64,000 nt of DNA from Deinococcus detaillensis (lineage in GTDB: Bacteria > Deinococcota > Deinococci > Deinococcales > Deinococcaceae): positions 186,001 to 250,000 of the forward strand of contig NZ_VKDB01000002.1 of assembly GCF_007280555.1 (NCBI RefSeq), written 5' to 3'. The notes beneath the pieces were generated by a model that worked only from the letters and a program-made list of their open reading frames with translations, did no database searches and was not told the DNA's origin. The translations under genes were made by a program, and so were the position numbers. Shown here piece after piece: positions 9,778-19,240 of the stretch (the stretch's first letter is position 1; each line of letters opens with the position of its first letter).

Positions 9778-9812
9778 GGAGAGAGCAAAGCGAACTTGCC
9801 TTGCGCTCTCCT
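9777..9812 (+). terminator. Possible terminator after anmK
   Basis: AGGAGAGAGCAA at 9777-9788 pairs with TTGCGCTCTCCT at 9801-9812 with one mismatch, around a 12-base loop. No T-run follows, so it may only stabilise the 3' end. Confidence 0.4.
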
Positions 9813-9911
9813 CGCCCATCCATCCAGCCTGACTCACTCCTGACGCCTTCTTAAGCCGCTCTCATTCAGGATTCAGGGCACGTCAGCGGCCAGCTCCTAG
9901 GCTGGCAGGAT

Positions 9912-11474
9912 ATGAAACGTGCATCACTTTGCTTAGCGGCGGCGCTTGCCTCGGTCTGCTTCAGCAGGGCCTCAGCGGGTCAGCTCTCGCCGGAGCTCCT
10001 CGCCAAGCTCAGCGCTCACGAAAATAAACCTGTCAGCGTGATCGTGCGCTTCCGCTTTGACAAGAATGATCAGGGCAGGGCGCTGTTTAAGTCGCTGCGT
10101 CAGCAACTGAAACAAAGTCGCGCTCAACTGGGCAAGGCGTCGGGCTTCGTCGATTCGTCGATGCAAAACGGCGGCACCGAATTGTGGCTGTATCAGTCCA
10201 TTGCCCTCAAGCTGACGCCGCTTCAGGCGCTGACCCTCTCCAGCTTGCCGATTGTGGACGAGGTGTTTGAGAACTTCAAAGTCAAGATCCCCAAAGTTCA
10301 GGCGCTGGATACCGGGAGTCTGGGCGAGGCCAGCAGCGAGAATCCCAATTTTGACCCGCTGCAAATGATCGGCGCTGATGCAACGCGGGCGGTGGGCCTG
10401 CGCGGGCAGGGCGTCCGCATCGGGCATCTGGATACCGGCGTGGACATCTTCCACCCCGAATTGCAGGGCAAGGTGGTGGCCTTTGCCGAATTTGGTCCGG
10501 CAGGTAAACGGATCAGCAGCAAGCCGCACGACAGCGCCCAGCACGGCACCCACACGGCGGGCCTGCTGGTTGGCAACACGCTGGGCGCGGCCCCCGACGC
10601 CAAACTCATCAGCGCTCTGGTGCTGCCCGGCGGCGAGGGCACCTTCGCCCAGGTGATCGCCGGAATGCAGTGGGTGCTTGACCCCGACAACAACGCCGAC
10701 ACTGACGACGGCGCGAATGTGGTCAGCCTCAGCCTCGGTGTGCCCAGCAGCCAGGATCAGCAGGCCTTCGTGTTGCCGGTGCAGAACATGCTCAGGGCGG
10801 GCGTGGTGCCGGTCTTTGCGATTGGCAACTACGGCCCCGATCCCCAGACCACCGCCAGTCCCGGCAACATTCCCAACGTGATCGGGGTGGGCGCGGTGGA
10901 TCAAAGCGGCAGCGTCGCCCCGTTCAGCAGCCGTGGCCCGGCGATCTGGACAGGGGCTTACAGCGGCAGCTTCATCAAGCCGGATGTGGTGGCCCCCGGC
11001 GTGGGCATTCGCAGCAGCTTTCCCGGCAAAGGCTACGGCGTCCTCTCCGGCACTTCGCAGGCTGCGCCGCTGGTGGCGGGCGCGGTGGCGGTGATGTTGG
11101 GAGCCAAACCGGGCAGCAGCGTGGACGACATCAAGCAGGCGCTGTATTCCAGCGCTTCCAACAATGGTCAGAAGAACAACGACAGCGGCTACGGCCTGAT
11201 CAACTTGCCCGCCGCGCTCGCCAAGTTGGGTGTCAGCGTTGCCGCGCCGCCCAAAGCCCAAGCGCCAGTGGTGGGGCCGAACGGGTACATCTTCTGCGTG
11301 CCGGAAGGCCAGCGCTGTACCTTCAGCGGCGAGAAGCAGGTGGCTTTCGGCGCGGCGGGGCGCTATTTGTCGGGCCTGACCAGCGACGGCTTTAACTGCA
11401 CGGTGGCCGAATGGGGCTCAGATCCGGTTCCGGGCGCGGCCAAAGCCTGCTTTGTGCAGGAGGCCAAACCTTAA
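9912..11474 (+). CDS. Secreted S8-family serine protease (subtilase)
   Basis: Exported endopeptidase of 520 residues. A signal peptide ends near ASAGQ (about residue 23) and an inhibitor-I9-like propeptide spans about 25-120. The catalytic domain has all three triad residues: D174 in GHLDTGVD, H211 in HGTHTAG and S382 in SGTSQAAP. The oxyanion Asn is probably in FAIGNYGP. A C-terminal domain of about 90 residues contains four cysteines, possibly two disulphides. ATG 9912 follows a TAGGCT box by eight bases, suggesting a short or absent leader. It stands alone between anmK and an MFS gene. Confidence 0.92.
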   Translation: MKRASLCLAAALASVCFSRASAGQLSPELLAKLSAHENKPVSVIVRFRFDKNDQGRALFKSLRQQLKQSRAQLGKASGFVDSSMQNGGTELWLYQSIALKLTPLQALTLSSLPIVDEVFENFKVKIPKVQALDTGSLGEASSENPNFDPLQMIGADATRAVGLRGQGVRIGHLDTGVDIFHPELQGKVVAFAEFGPAGKRISSKPHDSAQHGTHTAGLLVGNTLGAAPDAKLISALVLPGGEGTFAQVIAGMQWVLDPDNNADTDDGANVVSLSLGVPSSQDQQAFVLPVQNMLRAGVVPVFAIGNYGPDPQTTASPGNIPNVIGVGAVDQSGSVAPFSSRGPAIWTGAYSGSFIKPDVVAPGVGIRSSFPGKGYGVLSGTSQAAPLVAGAVAVMLGAKPGSSVDDIKQALYSSASNNGQKNNDSGYGLINLPAALAKLGVSVAAPPKAQAPVVGPNGYIFCVPEGQRCTFSGEKQVAFGAAGRYLSGLTSDGFNCTVAEWGSDPVPGAAKACFVQEAKP

Positions 11475-11494
11475 AGTCGCATTACACTTAAAGG

Positions 11495-12901
11495 GTGAGC
11501 CACCTCGCCGCTGACCCGCCGCCCAACGGTTTTCGCACCTTCAGCATTTTGTGGGCCAGTCAATCGGTGTCGGTGCTGGGCTCGGCACTCTCGGCCTTCG
11601 CCTTCAACATTTACCTGGCCCAAACGGTTTTTCCGCTGGAATCGCAAAAGCCCCAACTGGCGCTGGCCCTCTCGGTGACGGCGCTGGCGTTTACCTTCAC
11701 CGCCATGCTCGGCGCTCCCCTGGCCGGCGTCTGGGCAGACCGCCGTGACCGCCGCGCCACCATGCTCGGCTGCGACCTGATCAGCGCGGCTTTGGCGCTC
11801 AGCATTGGCCTGCTGCTGCTGCTCTGGCATCCTTCCTTCTGGTCGCTGTTGCCGCTGGTGGCCCTGACCGGACTGGTCGGCAGCTTTCACATGAGCGCTT
11901 TTGACACCAGTTACGCCACGCTGGTCAGTTCAGCCCAATTGCCGCGTGCCAACGGCATGATGCAGACCATTCAGTCGCTTTCGGGCCTGGCCTCGCCCGC
12001 CATCGCCGCTCTGCTCGTGGCGCTGCCCGCGCTGGCCCGCAAGGGTGGTCAAGACACCTGGCTCTCAGGTCTGGAAAGTGGCGTGCCGCTGGCTTTTTTG
12101 CTGGACGCTGTCAGTTTTTCTGTGGCCGCACTGGTGCTGACCCGCCTGCGTATTCCTTCGCCCGCCGCTTACGCACCGACTGAAACTGGCGAGAAGCGCA
12201 GCATCCTGAGTGAGATCGGCTTCGGCTGGCGCTATATCCTTGACCGCCGCCCGCTGCTGTGGCTGCTGCTCACCTTTGCGCTGGTCAATTTCGTGTCTGG
12301 GCCGCTGGGTATCTTTGAAACGCTGCTGACCAAATACCAACTCGCTCCTGACTGGCAAGCGCGGGGCTACAGTTTTGCTCCGGCGCTGGCCCTGCTGACT
12401 ACCCTCGGCAGCGTGGGCGGCGTGCTGGGCGGCGTCGTCATCAGCGCTTGGGGCGGCCTCAAGCGGCGGCGGGTGCTGGGCGTGCTGGTGCCGATGATCT
12501 TGCTGGGCGCGGCCCAACTGTTATTCGGGGCCTCGCGTTCTTTGTATCTCAGCGGCGCGGCGCTGTTGCTGTTCGGGCTGACCGTACCCTTCCTCAACGC
12601 CCACTCGCAGAGCATCTGGCAGGGCCAAGTGCCGCCCGCCCTCCAAGGCCGCGTCTTCAGCGTGCGGCGCTTGATCGCGCAGTTCACTGGGCCGCTGTCT
12701 ATTGCGCTGGCCAGCTTCGCAGCGGCGGCGTTTCCGGTGGGCTGGGTGGTCATGGCTCTCGCCGCCGTGCTGATCGTCTTTTGCGTGGGGCAACTCTTTA
12801 ACCCGGCTTTGAGGCGGGTAGAAGACCAAGCCGGGCTGGATCAGGAAGCCGCTCGGCGCAGCACTCGGCGGGCCGTCCTTAGACAGCGCCCGCGAACTTG
12901 A
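11495..12901 (+). CDS. MFS transporter (enterobactin-exporter/EntS-like branch)
   Basis: Major facilitator permease of 468 residues with about twelve membrane segments. The loop between segments 2 and 3 reads GVWADRRDRRATMLG, the MFS motif GxxxDRxxRR. The layout (FRTFSILWASQSVSVLGSALSAFAF at the start, a large central loop, HSQSIWQGQVPPALQGRVFSVRR near segment 10) matches the MFS_3/EntS-like exporters, which export siderophores, macrolides or other small molecules; the substrate is not deducible. GTG 11495 lies six bases after TACACT (11483-11488), so the transcript is probably leaderless. Confidence 0.85.
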   Translation: MSHLAADPPPNGFRTFSILWASQSVSVLGSALSAFAFNIYLAQTVFPLESQKPQLALALSVTALAFTFTAMLGAPLAGVWADRRDRRATMLGCDLISAALALSIGLLLLLWHPSFWSLLPLVALTGLVGSFHMSAFDTSYATLVSSAQLPRANGMMQTIQSLSGLASPAIAALLVALPALARKGGQDTWLSGLESGVPLAFLLDAVSFSVAALVLTRLRIPSPAAYAPTETGEKRSILSEIGFGWRYILDRRPLLWLLLTFALVNFVSGPLGIFETLLTKYQLAPDWQARGYSFAPALALLTTLGSVGGVLGGVVISAWGGLKRRRVLGVLVPMILLGAAQLLFGASRSLYLSGAALLLFGLTVPFLNAHSQSIWQGQVPPALQGRVFSVRRLIAQFTGPLSIALASFAAAAFPVGWVVMALAAVLIVFCVGQLFNPALRRVEDQAGLDQEAARRSTRRAVLRQRPRT

Positions 12902-12931
12902 CTGCTCCCAACGCGGTTTAATAAGGTTAAT

Positions 12932-13234
12932 ATGGAAAAAATTAGCCTAACCGCCGCTGCCAATACCGGCCACTTCGCCGCCCTTCCTGCTCAGGTCGGC
13001 ACGCTCTTTTTTGCGGCGGGCACCGTGTTGCCTCCAACCAGCCATGCCCAAGACGAGATTTCGTTTATTCACAGCGGCGTGCTGCGGGCCGTCAGCGGCG
13101 GGCAAGCAGCGACCTTGCACGGCGGCGATGTGAGCTTTATTCCGGCTGGCGAGCTTCATCAGGCCGAAGTGCTGGAAGACGTGACGCTGAGCTACGTCTT
13201 GTTGGAAAGGACGCCGGACTCAAGCGCTTCATAA
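12932..13234 (+). CDS. Small cupin-domain protein
   Basis: Single-domain beta-barrel protein of 100 residues. The sequence QDEISFIHSGVLRAVSGGQ followed by GGDVSFIPAGELHQAEV has the spacing of cupin motifs 1 and 2, ending in the usual P-x-G-x-x-H. Motif 1 keeps one likely metal ligand (H in FIHSG) and motif 2 one (H in ELHQ). No partner gene indicates a role; small cupins act as isomerases, dioxygenases or ligand sensors. AAGG lies about five bases before ATG 12932. Confidence 0.75.
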   Translation: MEKISLTAAANTGHFAALPAQVGTLFFAAGTVLPPTSHAQDEISFIHSGVLRAVSGGQAATLHGGDVSFIPAGELHQAEVLEDVTLSYVLLERTPDSSAS

Positions 13235-13573
13235 CACTCACAAAACGTTCTTCAGAAGAATCCTAAACTCCTCAAAATATTCGATACATCTTTTCATTTT
13301 ATGGCCTCATAATTCTAGAAGTTGCTGTGTTCGCGTTTCTGTACTAAAGAGGGATTTGTTACACTTTCAATCCTCCTGCATTTAAACCGATTCCGTTGTG
13401 GATATCAGGTTTTGTTTCATGATCTGTTCTTTTATGATCCGACTCCTCATTACATTCATTTAGCTGTTATCAATAAGCACTATCTATGAATAAGAGCGTG
13501 TGCGGCATCTCCCGAATGTGGCAAATATCAGCATTTCACCCCTAAATTCTCAACGATTGAGGAGATTTTAACC
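13235..13573. other. AT-rich intergenic region upstream of the HtrA protease gene
   Basis: 339 bases much richer in A+T than the flanking genes, with no credible open frame. A possible htrA promoter is TTCTGT (13337-13342), 17 bases, TACACT (13360-13365), which would leave a 5' leader of about 200 bases. A short inverted repeat TTATG-GCCT-CATAA lies at 13299-13312. GAGGAG at 13559-13564 is the htrA ribosome site. A regulated or stress-responsive leader is possible but not shown. Confidence 0.4.
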
Positions 13574-14950
<1,377 letters not shown>

Positions 14951-14970
14951 ACTGTCCAGTGTGCAAACGA

Positions 14971-14999
14971 AAAGCCCCAGTTTTGAGCTGGGGTTTCTT
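14971..14999 (+). terminator. Intrinsic terminator after htrA
   Basis: AAAGCCCCAG at 14971-14980 pairs with CTGGGGTTT at 14988-14996 (one bulge) around TTTTGAG, followed by TTTC. The A-run on the left would also serve the convergent molybdate operon ending at 15019. Confidence 0.75.
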
Positions 15000-15018
15000 G
15001 ATGGTGCGGGCCTGCGCC

Positions 15019-15804
15019 TCACATTCCGCGCCGCGCCGAGAGCAGGCGCAGCACCAGCAGCAGCCCGAAGGCGAACACCACCATGATGGCGCTCAGCACC
15101 AGCGCGGGTCGCAAGTCGCTTTCAATGGCGCTGTAAATCGCCAGCGGAATGGTGCGGGTCGAGCCTTGCAGTGATCCGGCAAACAAGATGGTGGCCCCGA
15201 ACTCGCCCAGCGATCTCGCCCAAGCCAGCACCAAGCCTTCCAACAAAAAGGGCAGGGCCAGCGGCAGAGTAACCTGGAAAAACACCCCGCGCTCACCCGC
15301 ACCGTCCACCCGCGCTGCCGCCTCAGTGTCGGGATCATAAGCCGAGAACCCCGCTTTGACGGTGCGGATATAAAAAGGAGCGCTGGTAAACAGCAGGGCC
15401 AGCACCACCGCCGCCGGACTGAAGGCCAGATCGATGCCCGCCAGTTCGAGCGGGCGGCCCAGCACGCCCCGCGAGCCAAACGCCAGCAGCAGCGCCACTC
15501 CCGCCACCACCGGAGGCAAAGTGATCGGCAAATCCAGCAGGCTTTCGAGCAGGGCGTGGCCCCAAAAGCGCCGCCGCGAGAGCAGCCAGGCGGCGGGCGT
15601 GCCAAAGAAGATGGTCAGCCCCAGGCTGGCCGCCGAGGTCAGGACACTGACCCGCAGGGCGTCCATCACGGCGGGGCTGAGCAGCGTGGGCAAAAAGTCG
15701 GCGCTGAGGCCGCGCAGCAGCAGGGTCAGGGTGGGTAGCAGCAAAAAAGCGGCCAGCACTGCGCTGATCAGAATGGGAAGAGGGTGGGCGGCGGCGCGGG
15801 TCAA
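15019..15804 (-). CDS. modB: Molybdate ABC transporter permease ModB
   Basis: Inner-membrane permease of 261 residues with five to six membrane segments. The cytoplasmic EAA-type loop reads EAAARVDGAGERGVFFQVTL, and LGEFGATILFAGSLQGSTRT is the ModB/CysW signature. It should form the channel for molybdate or tungstate bound by ModA. It is the last gene of a five-gene minus-strand operon. The partner ATPase ModC is not next to it or anywhere in this window, and the protein is not fused to an ATPase domain, so energy must come from a distant gene. Confidence 0.93.
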   Translation of the reverse strand: MTRAAAHPLPILISAVLAAFLLLPTLTLLLRGLSADFLPTLLSPAVMDALRVSVLTSAASLGLTIFFGTPAAWLLSRRRFWGHALLESLLDLPITLPPVVAGVALLLAFGSRGVLGRPLELAGIDLAFSPAAVVLALLFTSAPFYIRTVKAGFSAYDPDTEAAARVDGAGERGVFFQVTLPLALPFLLEGLVLAWARSLGEFGATILFAGSLQGSTRTIPLAIYSAIESDLRPALVLSAIMVVFAFGLLLVLRLLSARRGM

Positions 15805-15809
15805 CGAAC

Positions 15810-16355
15810 CTATTGTCCGATTCTGAGCAGGAACAAGCGCGACAGTCCGCTGACGTAGCGCCCCGCTTTGCCGTCACCCGGCACGATGAGGCGCAGTGGC
15901 CCGTCCAAAGCCGAGAGCGGCTGCCCATCTTGCTCGTAGGCGATCAGCACGGCGCGGTTGCCAAAGCCCGGATCGAGTTCGCCCCACGAAAACACGGCGG
16001 CGTAACCGTCACGCCCGCTGGCCAGCAGGGCGTAGCGCAGCGCGTCGTTTTTGATCTCGGGCCGGAACTTGGGCTGCGCCGACTTCAAAACGTCACTCAG
16101 CAGCGCTCCTTTGTAGACGTGCTGGATTGGCTTGCCCGCCGCCGTGGCCATCAGCGTGACACTCTGGGCGGGCAGGGCACGCACCGCTTCGAGTGTCAGC
16201 GTCATCGGCTGTACCACCGCTCCTGTCACCATCACCGTCTGCGCCGCGCCGACCGTGCTTGGATCGGCCACCGTACTCTGGGCATTGACCGTTCCAGACA
16301 ACGCAGCGCTCAGCAGCAGCCCCGCCAAAGCCTTGATCCCAAAGCGCTGACTCAT
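15810..16355 (-). CDS. Exported molybdopterin-oxidoreductase-fold protein without the cofactor cysteine
   Basis: Secreted protein of 181 residues with a signal peptide ending near VNAQS. The blocks VMVTGAVVQPMTLTLEAVRALPA, YKGALLSDVLKSA and LRLIVPGDGKAGRYVSGLSRL match the sulfite-oxidase-type molybdopterin-binding fold (Oxidored_molyb), but it is short and contains no cysteine, so it cannot ligate molybdenum the way YedY or sulfite oxidase do. It sits between the TOBE protein (1-base overlap, TGATG) and ModB (5-base gap). I infer an accessory or oxyanion/pterin-binding role in the periplasm; the reaction is unknown. Confidence 0.75.
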   Translation of the reverse strand: MSQRFGIKALAGLLLSAALSGTVNAQSTVADPSTVGAAQTVMVTGAVVQPMTLTLEAVRALPAQSVTLMATAAGKPIQHVYKGALLSDVLKSAQPKFRPEIKNDALRYALLASGRDGYAAVFSWGELDPGFGNRAVLIAYEQDGQPLSALDGPLRLIVPGDGKAGRYVSGLSRLFLLRIGQ

Positions 16356-16567
16356 CAGTCTTCCACTCCGATCATCACGTCGCTGGCCTTGATGACGGCA
16401 TTGGCCGTCTGACCGACCTTGAGGCCCAATCGCTCGGCGGAGGAGCGGGTGATCGTGGCGGTGATGGAGGTGCCGGGAGCCACGTCCAGCGTGATCTCGG
16501 CGGCCACCTCGCCTAGCTTGATGGCGCTGATGGTGCCGGACAGTTGGTTATGGGCGCTTATTTTCAT
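16355..16567 (-). CDS. Small TOBE-domain molybdate-binding protein (molbindin type)
   Basis: Single TOBE domain of 70 residues. ISAHNQLSGTISAIKLGEVAAE, ATITRSSAERLGLKVG and ANAVIKASDVMIGVED are the conserved blocks of mono-domain molbindins, which oligomerise to store or sense molybdate in the cytoplasm. ATG 16567 is chosen because AGGAG lies about eight bases upstream; a longer reading up to 16615 has no ribosome site. In ModC the same domain is often fused to the ATPase; here it is free and no ATPase is adjacent. Confidence 0.88.
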   Translation of the reverse strand: MKISAHNQLSGTISAIKLGEVAAEITLDVAPGTSITATITRSSAERLGLKVGQTANAVIKASDVMIGVED

Positions 16568-16618
16568 GGGGTGTCTCCTGCGTTTTGTTCTGGCGAAGGG
16601 TTGGCGAAGCGGCAACAG

Positions 16619-17389
16619 TTATTTCGCGCCGACGAAGCCCCACTTTTTCAAGATGGCCTGCCCAGCATTCGAGAGCACGTAGTCCACGAAAGCCTGACCC
16701 TCCGCCGTGTTGCCGCCCTTCAGCACGCCAATCGGGTAGCTGGCCAGCGGATTGAAGCGGGTAGGCAAACCGATAGTCCGGACATCCGATTTGAGGCTGG
16801 GCGTCACGTCGCTGACGTAGACGATGGCCGCGTCGCCTTGCCCGAGCTGAATTTTGACGGCCACCTGCCGCACGTTGGGTTCCTCGCTGACCACGTTTTT
16901 GAGAACGCGGGTGCTGAAGTCCGTGCCATATGTTCCGGCTTTCGAGATCAGGTCGAGCGTTTTGCGGCTGTAGTCGCCCACCGGCACGCTCTTATCGGCC
17001 AGCACCAGCTTGACACCCGGACGCGCCAGATCAGCGAGCTTGCCCACTGCTGCGTTGCCCCTGGGCGCGATGACCACCAAGCGGTTGCGGGCAAAGGTTT
17101 GGCCCGCGCCGAGCGAGCCGGACTTGACCAGCGGATCAAACTGAGTAGAGTTGGCGCTGGCGAACACGTCGGCCTTTGCGCCCTGTTCGAGCTGAGTACG
17201 CAGCGCCTGAGAGCCGGCGAACTGAAAGGTGGTGGTGTTGCCGGTTTTGGCGTCGAACTGCTGGCCGATCTCGCTGAAGGCGTCGGTGAGGCTGGCCGCC
17301 GCGAACACCGTGACTTTGGCTGCCGAAGCGCTGGACAGACCGAGGGCGAGGCAGGTAAGCAGCAGGGGTTTGAACGTTTTGAAGATCAT
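16619..17389 (-). CDS. modA: Molybdate-binding protein ModA
   Basis: Periplasmic type II binding protein of 256 residues with a signal peptide ending near SSASAAK. AASLTDAFSEIGQQF is the oxyanion-binding opening of ModA, and FQFAGSQALRTQLEQGAKADVFASAN, YSRKTLDLISKAG and GDAAIVYVSDV are the later family blocks lining the ligand site. It starts at ATG 17389, directly after the regulator's TAA, so the two are translated together. It should capture molybdate or tungstate for ModB. Confidence 0.95.
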   Translation of the reverse strand: MIFKTFKPLLLTCLALGLSSASAAKVTVFAAASLTDAFSEIGQQFDAKTGNTTTFQFAGSQALRTQLEQGAKADVFASANSTQFDPLVKSGSLGAGQTFARNRLVVIAPRGNAAVGKLADLARPGVKLVLADKSVPVGDYSRKTLDLISKAGTYGTDFSTRVLKNVVSEEPNVRQVAVKIQLGQGDAAIVYVSDVTPSLKSDVRTIGLPTRFNPLASYPIGVLKGGNTAEGQAFVDYVLSNAGQAILKKWGFVGAK

Positions 17390-18520
17390 TTAAGCGCTCC
17401 TTTTGGGCGAGAGAATAGAAATGAGCCGCCCCGACTCGGCAGGATCGTAGCCGCCGAGCGAGGTGAGTTCGGCACGCAGCGCAGGCGAGCGGGCCGCTTG
17501 CAGCAGCGCCTGAACGCCGGGGTGCGTCAGATGCGTCTCCGGCACCACCAGATCGAAGCGCTCGCGCAGCAGCGGCACAAAATCCAGCCCGTGGGCCTGC
17601 GCCGCCGAACGCGGCCCCACGCCCACATCGGCCCTGCCGTGCGCGATGGCCTCAGCAGAGTCGAGCGGGGTGGGCGCTTCCACGTCGTAACCGCTGATGG
17701 TGCGTGCGGCTAAGCCTGCTTCCCGCAGCCAGTCGTCCAGCAGTCTGCGCGACCCCGCTCCCGCTGGGCGGTTGATCAGCCGCACCCCGCGCCGTCCCAA
17801 GTCGCCCACCGCCGTGATGTTCTCAGGATTGCCCGCCCGCACCATCAAGCCCTGCTCCCAACTCCACAGGGAGTAGACCTGCACCACCTGTTCGGGAAAG
17901 GCCGCCGCCACGAATGGCAGATTGGACTGGCCGCTGGCCATGTCGTACAGGTGCAGTCCCGCCGCGTGCGCCTCGCCGCGCACCAAAGCCTCAAGCGAGC
18001 GCTCACTGACGGCGGGGCGCAGCAGCACCTGAGCAGGAGCGGCGTGGCGGCACAGCAAAGTCAGCGACGGATCGCAGCCGTAGAGCACCGCCGTGTCGTC
18101 CCAGATGTGCGCCGAGGTGAGGGACTGAAGGTGTACCTGCTGGCCTTCGGCCATTTCGATCATCAAAGCGTCGGCGCTGCCCCTCAAGGCGTCCACTCCG
18201 CTCAGGGGGTAAGCCAGCAGTTTGCCTGCCACGCGGGCCAGTTGGAGGCGCTGCCCCGGCTCGGCCTCGCCCACCAACTCGGCCTGCGGCGCGTCCGATG
18301 CCAGAGAAAACAAATCTTCGACTCGGCATCCCAGAGCGCGGGCCAGCTGAAGCGCCACCGTGACGCTGGGCGTGTAGCCGCCGCCTGCGCCGCTCCTGCT
18401 CTCAATGCGGTGCAGCGCCTGACGGGTCATTCCGGCGCGGCGGGCCAGCTCGGAAGCGCCCAGTCCCAAGCCCTCACGCCGCGTTTTGACAGTATTGGCA
18501 GGCGTTTCGGGAACGGGCAT
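17390..18520 (-). CDS. HTH regulator with periplasmic-binding-protein-like sensor domain, molybdate operon
   Basis: DNA-binding regulator of 376 residues. Residues about 10-60 form an XRE-type helix-turn-helix (LGLGASELARRAGMTRQALHRIES). The rest (about 95-370) is a PBP-like substrate-binding domain of the type also seen in ModE-like and molybdopterin-related regulators (RLINRPAGAGSRRLLDDWLREAGL, then ADVGVGPRSAAQAHGLDFVPL). Being the first gene of the modA/TOBE/modB operon, it most likely senses molybdate or a pterin ligand and controls its own operon. ATG 18520 is set by a near-ideal promoter whose start point falls on the codon. Confidence 0.82.
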   Translation of the reverse strand: MPVPETPANTVKTRREGLGLGASELARRAGMTRQALHRIESRSGAGGGYTPSVTVALQLARALGCRVEDLFSLASDAPQAELVGEAEPGQRLQLARVAGKLLAYPLSGVDALRGSADALMIEMAEGQQVHLQSLTSAHIWDDTAVLYGCDPSLTLLCRHAAPAQVLLRPAVSERSLEALVRGEAHAAGLHLYDMASGQSNLPFVAAAFPEQVVQVYSLWSWEQGLMVRAGNPENITAVGDLGRRGVRLINRPAGAGSRRLLDDWLREAGLAARTISGYDVEAPTPLDSAEAIAHGRADVGVGPRSAAQAHGLDFVPLLRERFDLVVPETHLTHPGVQALLQAARSPALRAELTSLGGYDPAESGRLISILSPKRSA

Positions 18521-18527
18521 TCCAATG

Positions 18528-18556
18528 AGTGTAAACAATCGGGTACAAACTGTCAA
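18528..18556 (-). promoter_or_regulatory. Promoter of the molybdate operon, predicted leaderless
   Basis: On the minus strand TTGACA (18556-18551) is followed after 17 bases by TACACT (18533-18528). Seven bases later comes ATG 18520, so transcription should begin at or next to the start codon. This is the best sigma-70-like match in the window. Confidence 0.8.
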
Positions 18557-18649
18557 CGTTAAGCTCCATCTCCTTTCTGACTGTCTCCCGCGCTTGAGAG
18601 ACTCTTTAACCGCTTCAATCGCAGAGCCAACAGCCCTTATGCTGCCAAA

Positions 18650-19180
18650 ATGAAACAGCCTCAAATCCTCAGTGGAATTCTTATCGGAGCGGTGTCGGGT
18701 GTGGTCGGCGCTTATGTCAAGTCGTTTGTGGAGCCGCCGCTGCAAACCTTGGCCGAGTCAATTTTCCCCCCGACGCCCGCCGAGAAAAAAATGATCGGGG
18801 CCGATATCAGCGGGCAGCCCGACCATATGCCGCCCGCCGAGATGGTACAGGCGGCGGCGGATGCGGCGGGCACCGACCTCAGTAGGCCCCAGAAGATGGC
18901 CGCTCAGCAAGCCATTCATTACACGCTGGGCGCGGGCCTCGGCGCGGTTTACGGAGCGCTGGCCGAAATCAGTCCAGCGGTGACGTGCGGCGCGGGCGTT
19001 CCGGCAGGCGCGGTGATGTACGGCCTGACCCACGCCACCGCTGTGCCCGCCACTGGTTTTCAGGCTTGGCCCTGGCAACTGCCGCCCTCCGCCGTGCTGT
19101 GGGAAGCCGGATCACACCTTGCTTACGGCTTGATGGTTGAGCTGACCCGCCGCAGCTTGACGGCTTTGTTGCGGCGGTAA
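18650..19180 (+). CDS. DUF1440 (YagU-like) membrane protein
   Basis: Inner-membrane protein of 176 residues with about four hydrophobic segments: ILSGILIGAVSGVVGAYVKS, a pair around GAGLGAVYGALAEI and GAGVPAGAVMYGL, and a C-terminal one. The opening segment and the HYTLGAGLGAVYG block match DUF1440, whose E. coli member YagU is linked to acid resistance; no biochemical role is established. Transcribed away from the molybdate regulator. TATGCT at 18638-18643 lies six bases before ATG 18650, again a leaderless pattern. Confidence 0.8.
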   Translation: MKQPQILSGILIGAVSGVVGAYVKSFVEPPLQTLAESIFPPTPAEKKMIGADISGQPDHMPPAEMVQAAADAAGTDLSRPQKMAAQQAIHYTLGAGLGAVYGALAEISPAVTCGAGVPAGAVMYGLTHATAVPATGFQAWPWQLPPSAVLWEAGSHLAYGLMVELTRRSLTALLRR

Positions 19181-19240
19181 GACACCTGGAGGTCAAGCCC
19201 TCTGGACTCGTCTACGTCTGACTTCCGCTAACGTAAGAGC

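Noticed and set aside
13299..13312. Inverted repeat TTATG-GCCT-CATAA upstream of htrA as a radiation/desiccation response motif
   Set aside because: The known motif is a 17-base palindrome; this one is 14 bases with a different centre, and its position more than 250 bases from the start codon is unusual.
13466..13478. TATCAATAAGC, identical to the outer end and flank of the right inverted repeat at 26872-26882
   Set aside because: Only 11 AT-rich bases match and the GACTTCCGCC core of the repeat is absent, so a relic of the same element is not supported.
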